DNA from: Chloranthus sessilifolius
Lineage: Eukaryota; Streptophyta; Magnoliopsida; Chloranthales; Chloranthaceae
Direction: 5' to 3'
Assembly: GCA_021018995.1 (NCBI GenBank)
Contig: CM037593.1
Coordinates: 42,111,810-42,175,809, forward strand
DNA length: 64,000 nucleotides
Made by a program: the position numbers and the translations under genes. The number at the start of each line of letters is the position of its first letter. Positions within the stretch are counted from its first letter, which is position 1. Of this stretch, positions 46,041-54,761 are shown in pieces. The notes beneath the pieces are model-generated. The model saw only the letters and a program-made list of their open reading frames with translations. It did no database searches and was not told where the DNA came from.

Positions 46041-46795
46041 GGTGTATGTTTATAAATAGGTGCTAAGAGTTGGGTGTCATTTTGATTTTTATTGGTTTAG
46101 AATTGTAATTTTAGTATTAAGAATTTTGGGGCATTTTTTTATTATGCCTTTTCTTCCCTTTTATTTTGTATCACGGGTGTTAAATCCTGAGGGGTTTATT
46201 ATTATTATTATTATTTTAGAATGAGCAGCATTGGGAAATCGGGATGGTACTAGGATCAATGATGTCAATCTGACCCGAAGTGCCACCCCACTGGGGGAGA
46301 AATGGAAGAGTCAAAGGTGGAGGAAAGGAAACCCAAGGATAAGGTTGTGACAGAGTTCTCATGACTGACACCACTTGGTCCATGGGAGGCTCTGAAGATT
46401 GTCTTTAGGTTGGCCCACCCTTGGGAGCTTCCAAGACCGGCCTTCCATAGGTGTATTCTTTAGATCCTGGGTGGCTTTCTATGAGCTACTCTTTCTTTCC
46501 TGCCAACTCGGAGCTCTAGGATGCTGCTAATTGGTCGTGTAACTTGAAGGATCGCATCATAAGCAGCGTCTCCTGAAGATAAGGAGGGGAAAATCAGATT
46601 CTTTGTTGGCATTCGTTCAGGGCGTGCTTGCTTTCCGGGCTTTTATGTTATTTTACCCCTCCTTTTTTGTTATTATTTTGGGCATTTCTTTTAAGGATGC
46701 CTCTTCTATTTCATCTCTTAGTTTTGGGATCGTAATTATTTTTGTCAGCTCAAAGGGTATGCCCTTGGTGTAATTTGTAATTAACTTCCACTATA
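46040..46795 (+). other. Unit B, right copy: conserved transcription-unit-like block
   Basis: TATA box TTATAAATAG (46050-46059). A TTATTATTATTATTATTTTAG run (46197-46220) could be an intron end, but the left copy lacks it. A conserved middle (46240-46620) has stops in all frames, and the shared 3'-end motif GGGTATGCCCTTGGTG is at 46755-46780. It may be non-coding or decayed. Confidence 0.4.
46195..46218. repeat. (TTA)n microsatellite in unit B
   Basis: Seven or so TTA units followed by TTTTAG. Not present in the left copy. Confidence 0.7.
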
Positions 46796-47229
46796 TTTAC
46801 GAGGATTTTTATTCATATATGATTATCTTGAAATTTTGATTAATTTTGATTTGATTTAGTTAATTAGATTTGCTTTATTTACTTGAGTGTATTAAGGATT
46901 AAATCTTGAGTTTGTTTTAGGTTAGTTTGGTTCTCTAACGCGTTTAAGCGGCTAAGTAAAGAAACATTTTGATTTTCGGGTCGTAGAGGCCTAAGTAAAA
47001 TGGGTGTACGTGTATTTGGAGTTGTGTATTTTGTTTGATTGGGGGTTGGACTGGTTTGGGCTTCAACAAGTTTTGATGGTTAAGTGTAAGTTCCCAATTG
47101 AATTTTCAATTTTTTAGGAGAGATATCAGAGTGTGCACGTTTACCCAGTCTTGAGAATTTAATCTATTGTAGGTGCCCAAGCCTGTAGCTCCCTTTTTAG
47201 GTTGTTGCAACTGGGCACGCATTTTTTGC

Positions 47230-47623
47230 TGAAGCTAGGGAATTGCGCAATGAAAACAAGGCGCCTAATAAGATTGCGTGCCTTTACAACTGTGAGGGAA
47301 TGAGAGGTTTGAGGGGTTGATTATGCGCTTTAATGGGCGCGTATATTTTAATTGCACGCACAATGTAATGGGCGCAATCCAAACGTCCCCCTGGTCACTG
47401 TGAGGGTGACCTTTGGGATCGCGCACATAGATTGTTGCGCGTAATGTTATTGCACATCTTGCCTAGGCCGCGCAATTGGTGAGTAGCGTATTTTCGGGCG
47501 GGCGACAAATTGGTTACGCGCATGTTCCAGTGTGCGCGATTAAATTTGCGTGCGGTCTTCAATGCGTGCAACTCAAATGCGCGCTCAAAGCTGAGCGCGC
47601 AATTAAGTCATGCTCTATATAAG
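47230..47623 (+). promoter_or_regulatory. Unit C promoter block, right copy
   Basis: At least ten GCGCAATT/AATTGCGCGC-type motifs (47230-47605), then TATA box CTATATAAGG at 47614-47623, and a pyrimidine-rich leader to the ATG at 47792. It mirrors the left copy (12034-12460) and the U3-TATA layout of the Tat LTRs. Confidence 0.5.
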
Positions 47624-47791
47624 GTCCTGATTTTTCATTTCTTCCCGCACTTTTTGATCTTTCTACGATTCTTGTGTTTCCTGGCTTCCTAGTGCTCAAG
47701 TTTTCATGTTTTTGCGATATCTTGCGATCCACCCGTGTATTTCAGGTACCATTTCTTTCTTTCTTCTTAGTTTTTCATGCTCTTTTCTGGG

Positions 47792-48034
47792 ATGGAGTTT
47801 GAGAGTGGTGACTAGATGTACCTGACTACATACGAGCTAGAGCGGATGGTCGAGGAGGGAGGCGAGGCCTCCAAGGTCCGTACTGGTGTTGATGTCGTTG
47901 CTGAGGGTGACACTGAGGTAGTCATCAAAGATGAGGCACCTAAGATCGGTGGGACCGATGAGGGTGGCGAGGATGCTACTCCACACAAGCCTGCGATGAA
48001 GATTTTGATGGAGGAGTTCTTTGCCCGAGATCAG
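47792..48034 (+). pseudogene. Gene C right, exon 1
   Basis: The ATG at 47792 matches the left ATG at 11863 (both MEFE...GD). After the stop at 47813 the frame is open: MYLTTYELERMVEEGGEA, then an acidic Val/Glu/Asp-rich stretch and LMEEFFARDQ before the donor GTAGGT. The left copy ends LEEFFARGQ before the same donor. Acidic, likely disordered N-terminus. Confidence 0.55.
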
Positions 48035-48192
48035 GTAGGTACGCGTGAGCAAGAGTCCTTCCGTTATTTCTAGGCATTTAGGTTATAACATAGACTTCTT
48101 TGGATAGAAACCCTTTTAATTTATGTCAAACCTGCATTTAGCGTTCGCGTGCGTGTACATTCATGCATCATGTCGATATATAGTCTTAGGTC

Positions 48193-50569
48193 ATGCTTGT
48201 AGACACCCCCATTTTGTCTTCTCATAGTATACAACTTGTTCGGTCAACCTTTGACCCCTTTTAACTCGCAGTGTGGGACCATGCAATAGTACATGGCTGA
48301 ATGCAGGCTGAAACAATAGCTCTGTAGCTCAGATCCCAGCATAGGGAGACTATATATTAAGCAACAGTATATAGCCGGAATGCAGACTGAAACAATAGTG
48401 TTGCATTTCATTCTAGAGACCATACCCAAATAACCTTGAATTACGTGCTAGAAACCCAGCGCTCAATTCGATCATGTGCAAAACCACAAGCATGTGACTA
48501 GTCCACCTTTCAGACCAAAGTTCCTTTCCTAGACCGATTTGAGACTCGATTGCGCGCCTGAAATAGAGTGGGTGATTGGATTGAGCGCTTCACCACCTGT
48601 GCGCAATTGGCCTATGCCCGACCTAGTCTTACTACCCTTGACTCTTATGTTTCCTTGATTAAACATTTTGGATTAAATGCTTAACCAGATTGAGCGCATG
48701 ATAACATGCACGCAATTAGTCCTAATTTGTTAGGACTAGGAGATTTGTTGAGCAAGTCAGCCGGTTGCTCATTGAGTCGGTGACCGACTCAAAGTGATTA
48801 AGCGCCAAAATCCAGGCGCACAATTCAATTAAACATCCGTAAATAGGCGTGTAATTGAAGGAAAACCTATAAAAGCTTTTTTCTCGAAGAGAGAGGGGAG
48901 GTTGGACGAAAAAGGCTAGAATTTTTTAGAGAGAAGGAATTCCAAAGACAGAGAACTCCGAGGACAAACCCATAGAGCACCCTAATCCTGGTTTCGAGAT
49001 TCAAGCTTCTAATCTTCGAGATTTCTCTCCGCAGCCCCGACCCTTAGGTAATAATTTAATTTTTTTAGTTTCCTACCATAGCTTATAATCTCTAGGTTTA
49101 GGAGTTTATCTTCAGTCTTAGACCGTAGCACCCTCTTTGAGTCGAATATTCTATTTCTTGTTTTAATTCCCTGCTTTTAGAACCAGTCCTTGATTCGTTG
49201 GTCTGATATACCAACCCTTAAGACCGAATTCTACTCTAAAATCATGATTTACAGTCCTATCATTAATTTATTGTTCTAACCCTTAGAGTTTAGAACCAGT
49301 CCTTAATCATACGGATTGATTTTCTGATTTCGGACCCAAATTTAGTCCTTAAAGTTTTTTTTTTAATTTCAATTTCTTAGTTTAATACCTCCAAAAATTC
49401 AAAATATTAATTTTAGTTTTCATAATTCTAGTTTATAATTCAATTTGCCCTTATTGTTTCGAAATCAACTCTGAAAAGCCTAAAAATATTACTTTACCAT
49501 CTAAAATTCATTTTTTTTTCTCATTAATCTCAGCCACCCGATTTGCCCAAGGGAGCTTACAGAGGGTACTCAAGAATAAGGCCAATCCTCCTTAATATAG
49601 CAGGCCCAAACTCCCTTTTCTTTAGAGTTTTTTAGAATTAATAAATTACGTTAATTAGTTTATATCTAAACATAATTGATTATTTGTATTAATTAGGCCT
49701 TGATATAATTATTAGTGTTAAATCAGAATTTCCCTTTCATTAGTTTAGTTAATTGATTGTTCAAATCCGAATTCTAGGAAGTTTAGTTTATTCATGATTA
49801 GTTATATTTTACCACCATAAATTCGTCAATAATTAGGGTCGTAGAAAAATCAGTCCTTTCATTTCTGTTGATACTATAATAGAAAATTAAATTTATTGCT
49901 TTACTTAGGCCCGTAGGAAAAAACAGTCTTTTTATTTCAATTAGAATCATAGTAGAATTATTATGAGTGCTTTAATTAGAATTATAATAGAATTACCACA
50001 ATTGCTTTAATTAGAATCCCAGTACAATGAGCATGCTTAATTTTAGTTAGAATATTATTGGAATTGATACATATGCACTCCTAGTACCAATAGGAGACTA
50101 ATACCGATTGGACTTTTAGTAATACCAGAACCTTGATGCTCACTGGACTCTTGACAGCATCAGAACACTAATATAACTCACCTTAATAAGCCCACACAAT
50201 CAGAGCATAATAATAATAGAATTGGAAAATCTAAATTGACTGGAATTATAATTACAAAGGGAATTAAGAGGAGAATTAAACTAACTAAACTAAAGACAAG
50301 CACTGCTGCTGATGTTCGCAAGTGGACGATTCAGTATAGAAGTAACCCACACCAGCTTCACAACGTGATCACTGATGTATTGCAGCATCGTTAAATATCT
50401 ACTGCTGGCGATCACAATCAAACTAGGAAACTTCCTAGAAAAATCCCCCCTTTTTATTTATTTTTGTCATTCCAAACACCGCATTGCTGGAGTCCACCTG
50501 GACAGAATTGGAGCCACTGATTCAATGGGAGCAGAGAGGAACCCAAAAATAGCACGCACCAACAATGTT
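48193..50569 (+). mobile_element. Tat solo LTR in intron 1 of right gene C
   Basis: LTR 48198-50564 (2367 bp), TGTAGACACCCCCATTTTG to GCACGCACCAACA. Flanks ATGCT (48193-48197) and ATGTT (50565-50569) differ at one base, so an older insertion. TATA at 48867-48875; a splice-donor-like TTAGGTAATAATTT follows the leader near 49046; conserved GC island at 49545-49617. No internal element sequence on either side. Confidence 0.88.
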
Positions 50570-50794
50570 TATTTTACTGTTTTGTGTTATTCATGTTTTG
50601 CATGCTTATTGTAAATTTCTATCATGATTATAGTACTATTTCTTTTATTATTATTGTTATATTATTATTTTTATCATCGTTGTGATTATTCTCATTAAGA
50701 TTAGGCTTAGTCACAATCTTTAATTGGTCTTAGCGTAGGTACAAATTTTTGGCTTACTATTTTTTTTTTTCGATTTTGTTGTATCGTTCGTTTG

Positions 50795-51521
50795 GAGCCT
50801 CCGGTGCTAGCCATTAGCACTGCGTGGTCGGAGTCCCACGCATGGTATCGTGCCTTGCCTGAGTTCTAACAGGTGCGGTTGGTACCTTTCGGCTTTGGGC
50901 CGATTCTGGAGTTGGAGCCCTTCACGGTTGACTGTGGTCTGATTGGGGCGATCTTGGAGTGATGGCGGGAGGAGCAGTAGGCACTGCTCTTCCCGGTAGG
51001 GATGTTGCTGCCGACCCCTAAGGATTGGGTCCACATCACTGGGCTCAGGTTTGAGGGGGCACCGGTTATGGGGCAGATGGAGAGTGATTACCAGGTAGTG
51101 TGCGAGGAGGTACTTTGTGTTGAGTACTGGTACAGTGGATCCGGGACTGGATTGGTCCGGGTGGTGTCACTTGGTTCTATGACACCTTTGCTATCGGGTT
51201 CGTCCCTCCAAGACATCATTCTGAGTCGAGGATGACATTACAGGCATGTCGTGAGGCGATGGTGTGTCGGTGCCAGTGACGGAGCCAAGAGTGGTAGCAG
51301 ATCGGGTACTCTGAGCATTCTTGATTCACTTTTTCGGGGCGGTCCTCTTCTCGTCCTCGACTCGAGGGTGTGTGACGGGTCTTCTCTTGACTTTGCTGAG
51401 GGACCTGGATCGGGTGCCCTCCTACACTTGGGGGGTAGCAGCGTTGGCGCACCTCTACAAGCAGCTCTACCGTAGAGGGAGAGGTGTTGCAACCATTCGA
51501 GGCTTCCTCTCTTTCCTCCAG
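50795..51521 (+). pseudogene. Gene C right, exon 2 (N-terminal half of PMD-like domain)
   Basis: EPPVLAISTAWSESHAWYRA, FGFGPILELEPFTVDCGLIG, LLFPVGMLLPTPKDWVHITG, LRFEGAPVMGQM, then frame changes and LRDLDRVPSYTWGVAALAHL with YKQLYRRGRG and ATIRGFLSFLQ before donor GTGAGTTTT. The last part is the best match to the plant mobile domain signature (VxxYxWGxAxLAHLYxxL...GGxLxLLQ). It has at least three stops. Confidence 0.6.
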
Positions 51522-51850
51522 GTGAGTTTTAGTTAGTTGTTATTTTTTTTTTTCGTAACACCTTAGTAGTCTTAGTGTTTATTTTAGTGACGATTTCTGA
51601 CATATATGACCACTTCTCCTTCCTACCCCTGCGGGTCCCGAGGGAGGTCACTTTTACATTCTCGCAGATGCATGTGTGGAGGAGAGCATTGGGGCACCGT
51701 CGCCAGTCGTCGGATCTTCAGACTGCGCGAGGTTTACTTGAGGACATGCACGTAGGGCAAGTATGTGCCATTTGTGTTGTCATGGTGTTTTAGGTATTTA
51801 GGTGGTAGATTTTTCTCATTGATGGTCGTTTTATTTTCTTCTGATTGCAG

Positions 51851-52470
51851 GTGATTTAGAGGCCCTATGGTGCTGGAGAGGATGTCGGGTAGCCGATGAT
51901 TCAGTCTGGCCTGTCCTTCTTTGATTTGGACATTTAGGTCCATTATTTTGAGAAGGTGGAGCGTATCCACTTTTCTCGAGTGGTTCGCCAATTGGGGCTC
52001 CCTCAGGGAGTCCCTCTAGAGATTCACCACCGAGTGGCGAGGAGGATGATTGGTCCCTCTAATCGGATATTCTCGTTGAGGATGGCGGCTCAGATTGAGG
52101 ACTTCAAAGCCGGGGGACTAGGGTTATCGGGGAGTGCAATGAGGCAGATTCTCGTGAGTTTTTTAGATGGTTCCAGGACCTAGGCGGTGGTCGGCTCTTC
52201 ACCCATCCTTTCCATGGGAGTGGCTCTTTCATGGTGGGTGATCCTGAGTCTGCTTCGGCTTTGCGGGAGAGGTTGTCCGCATTAGAGCAGGGCCACCTGG
52301 GTGCAGGTGTCCGCGAGGCGTTAGACGCCCTCCATAGAGTGATGGAGAGGACAGGGTGTGCCCCCCATCCAGATGAGGAGATGTTGCGGTCTTTGACAGC
52401 CTCCGTCTTCCAGGCCAGGGCCTCGGAGGATGAGCTGAGGGTTCAGCTTACAGGGACCCAACAATCTCTG
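51851..52470 (+). pseudogene. Gene C right, exon 4 (C-terminal half of PMD-like domain and tail)
   Basis: Acceptor TTGCAG before 51851. Reads a RPYGAGED start, then FEKVERIHFSRVVRQLGLPQ, matching the VExHxxDRVxRQFGLxQxIP motif of plant mobile domain proteins. Then RMAAQIEDFKAGGLG, a one-base deletion near 52150, and the open tail PESASALRERLSALEQGHLG, AGVREALDALHRVMERTG. Donor GTGAGTTTA after 52470. Confidence 0.6.
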
Positions 52471-53372
52471 GTGAGTTTATTCATTTTGTTTGTAAGCTTT
52501 GTTCATCTATTATTTTGGTGTACTGGTCTTGATTTGGTCCCCTTTGTGTTGGTCAGATCATGAGAGAGGGTGAGGTCGCCCATTAGGTGGCATTGTTAGT
52601 GGTGTTCCGCAGCCAGGACTAGGCTGGCCGGGAGGTAGAGGCTAGTCCATGCTCCGAGATCGACCATCTAGTGAGTGCTGGTTTGGTTTTATTAATTGTT
52701 AGAGTTGTTCATTTTTTCATATCTGATGTGTTTGTTATGTGTCATGTTTGTAGAGGTCAGAGCTATTTGGTGCTGGGTGGTGTTTGATCCTTCTTCGGCT
52801 ACGTTATCCAGTTGGGAGGATCCAGTGATAGCCCAGCTTCGTGCCGAGCTAGAGCAATGGGTGAGTTTCTTCGGTCTTCTAAGTTATACGGTTATGTATT
52901 GCTTTAGCAATTCACTAACATTGGGTTGTACATTTTCAGTGTTGACTTGCTGAGGACCTCCAGACGAGGGAGGCAGCGGTTGCCTCTCTACGTCCTGAGA
53001 GCTAGGTATAGTGTGTTTAGAGCATGTGTATGTTGGTTTGTTTTGTTTCATTAATTAGTTTTATCTGATGAGTTCCTTGTTTTTCTATTTTATTCTTGTG
53101 CAGGTTTTTCTTTACTCTGCTCCCGAGGCTCCTCCTTAGGAGTTTACTCCCATTCCTTCTCAGGTATATTTAGTTGGTGTGGTTATATTTCGTTTTGATT
53201 TTTAGTCATAGTATTTTTGATGTTCTTTCTCTATCTCTTGCAGCTGCCTTCGTCTGAGATTCCTCTGACGCCACTTGCTGATCCAGTGATTCATGCAACT
53301 GTCGAGCGCCTTCTTTCGGAGCATGTTGACTTGGTATGCCTTTTCTTATCTTAACTTCGTGCTTGTGTGTAG

Positions 53373-53930
53373 GTCCGCGAGCTGGAGCAGTCACATTTAG
53401 AGATGCAGTGTGCCCAGGCTTGGTAGGAGGTCCATGAGATTCCATCCGATCTCACCGATCGTCATCTTCAGGAGGTGACTGTCGACTTACTGGTATAGCA
53501 GAGGACCTGTACAGCGAAGCTAGAGAGTGTACGAGCCGTAGCTCATGCTGAGATGCAGGCGATGATCGAGCTTCTACAACATGAGTTGCGAGAGTCAGGG
53601 GGAGAGTGCGAGGGATGCTCGATCACTTTCCTAGGTCAGGATCGAGGGCTTCTGGCTCGCTGGCTAAGATCCATCGACAGACTCGTGAGCTCATGAGGGC
53701 TTATGCTCAGGTAGACTCAGCTCTCGAGCCTTATTCACCTTGGACCCTTCACGCTCTCGATGTGTTTCGAGCCAAGCGAGCGAGGGAGGTTTTATTGCTA
53801 GGCCTTCCTCTTCTAGGAGGCCTTCACCCAGGCCCCAGGTTTCAGCTGAGGCCTCAGTGGACCAGGCTCCTGGTCTTCGGGTTGATGAGGCTGGAGAGGG
53901 TGATGAGTGTCCCTCGTAGAGGCAGCGGAG
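53373..53930 (+). pseudogene. Gene C right, terminal exon 10
   Basis: Acceptor GTGTAG before 53373. VRELEQSHLEMQCAQAW, then stops; AKLESVRAVAHAEMQAMIEL matches the left EVIEVAQGMVWVEMQAMMDR region. Frame shifts near 53610. The 3'-end motif follows at 53974-54008. Confidence 0.5.
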
Positions 53931-54007
53931 GGAGTAGGGCATTCTTTTTTTGTATACTTTTACCCATTGTATATACAGGGGGTATGCCCCCGGTGACAAA
54001 TGTAAAA

Positions 54008-54761
54008 GAGAAAATTTTGACATATATAGAAAAGGATTTTTGGTTTAGATGTACCTGGTCTTGCTTTTGGCTTCTTTTTTTTATTACCTTTCATGCTTTG
54101 GCTGTCTGTTTTTGATGTCGTCGCCTATTATTGGGACTTGGATGCTCCTTTGAGTTGGCCCAGTAATAGTTGAAGACTACGCTATATCTGCACATGAGGA
54201 TGAGGTTATTAGTAATTTTATTTTCCCCCTTGCTGATTGTCAAGGGGGGGGGGCATCTCAGATCGAGGTCTAGTAATAAAAGGGGAGATCATTTTTTTTT
54301 CTCTTTTTTTTGTCTATTTTTTTTTTCTTTCTTTTCTTTTCTTTTCTACTACTTTATTACAAGGAGATGAAAATAATGCAACAGGGAAAGCAAATAACTG
54401 AAAAAAAGTTCTAAAAACCATAAAAACAAAATTAAAAATGCCCGAGTGTAGGAGTGTGATAGAGTAGGCAATGTGGTATTGCCAGCGATTATCCTTAGTG
54501 ATAGGTTCGTTGTTTTGCATCTTCTTTATGGACAAGCAGGGGCTTTAAGGCGACTTATCTTCCAAAAAAAAAAAATGCCCTAGTGTCAAGGTGCAATGGA
54601 GCTTTTTTGAATTTTTGGCAGGTACTCGAGTCTATAAGGAGTCGTGGGTATTTGGCGAGCTAATGTCGAGAAAAGTTCTTCAATACTATCGCTAAACCAA
54701 GTGAGGTCAGTTAGTCATATATGCAGTATATCGATGTTCTTCCTTAGGCAGTGGTTGTCCC
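54008..54761 (+). other. Flank of gene C up to the Tat-3 insertion
   Basis: Collinear with 3050-3780 on the - strand. A G run (54245-54254) and a T/C-rich stretch (54289-54350) are present. GTCCC (54757-54761) should be one copy of the Tat-3 target duplication. Confidence 0.5.

Larger units (their letters stand above)
47614..54008 (+). pseudogene. Gene C, right copy: spliced PMD-like gene antisense to Tat-R
   Basis: Exons placed by junctions shared with the left copy: 1 (47792-48034), 2 (about 50795-51521), 3 (about 51589-51760), 4 (51851-52470), 5 (52557-52670), 6 (52754-52860), 7 (52940-53005), 8 (53104-53163), 9 (53244-53333), 10 (53373 to about 53930). Introns begin GTGAGT or GTATG-like and end CAG/TAG. 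Intron 1 carries a Tat solo LTR (48198-50564). Damage: a stop 8 codons in (47813), a lost acceptor AG before exon 2, frameshift near 52150 and several stops in exons 2, 4, 5 and 10. It keeps the mobile-domain part that the left copy lost: FEKVERIHFSRVVRQLGLPQ at about 51945-52005. Function unknown; relatives are plant mobile domain proteins carried by transposons. Confidence 0.7.
25292..54761 (-). mobile_element. Tat-R: 3' part of a second giant Tat element, opposite orientation
   Basis: On the - strand its 3' LTR is 25292-27390, preceded by a polypurine tract (27391-27404) and a 3' region (to 54761) collinear with 3.05-16.84 kb of Tat-L but diverged by eye at roughly one base in four or five. 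It carries the antisense genes on the + strand. It is interrupted by Athila (29686-43989, duplication GTGTC), a solo LTR (48198-50564) and Tat-3 (from 54762). Its pol should follow beyond Tat-3, past 64 kb. Outer flank TTATT (25287-25291) is the expected target-duplication copy. Confidence 0.8.

Noticed and set aside
50807..51492. - strand frames over right gene C exon 2
   Set aside because: Antisense shadows of a GC-rich exon; the + strand matches the left copy and PMD motifs.
47614..54008. Gene C as an ordinary host gene captured between elements
   Set aside because: Both copies lie at the same place in two copies of the same element, next to its polypurine tract and 3' LTR; a host gene would not be repeated in this way.
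3050..54750. A single recent giant inverted repeat or palindrome with a 2.8-kb spacer
   Set aside because: The arms are collinear but diverged by roughly 20-25 per cent by eye, and hold different nested insertions. Two independent insertions of the same family in opposite orientation explain it better.
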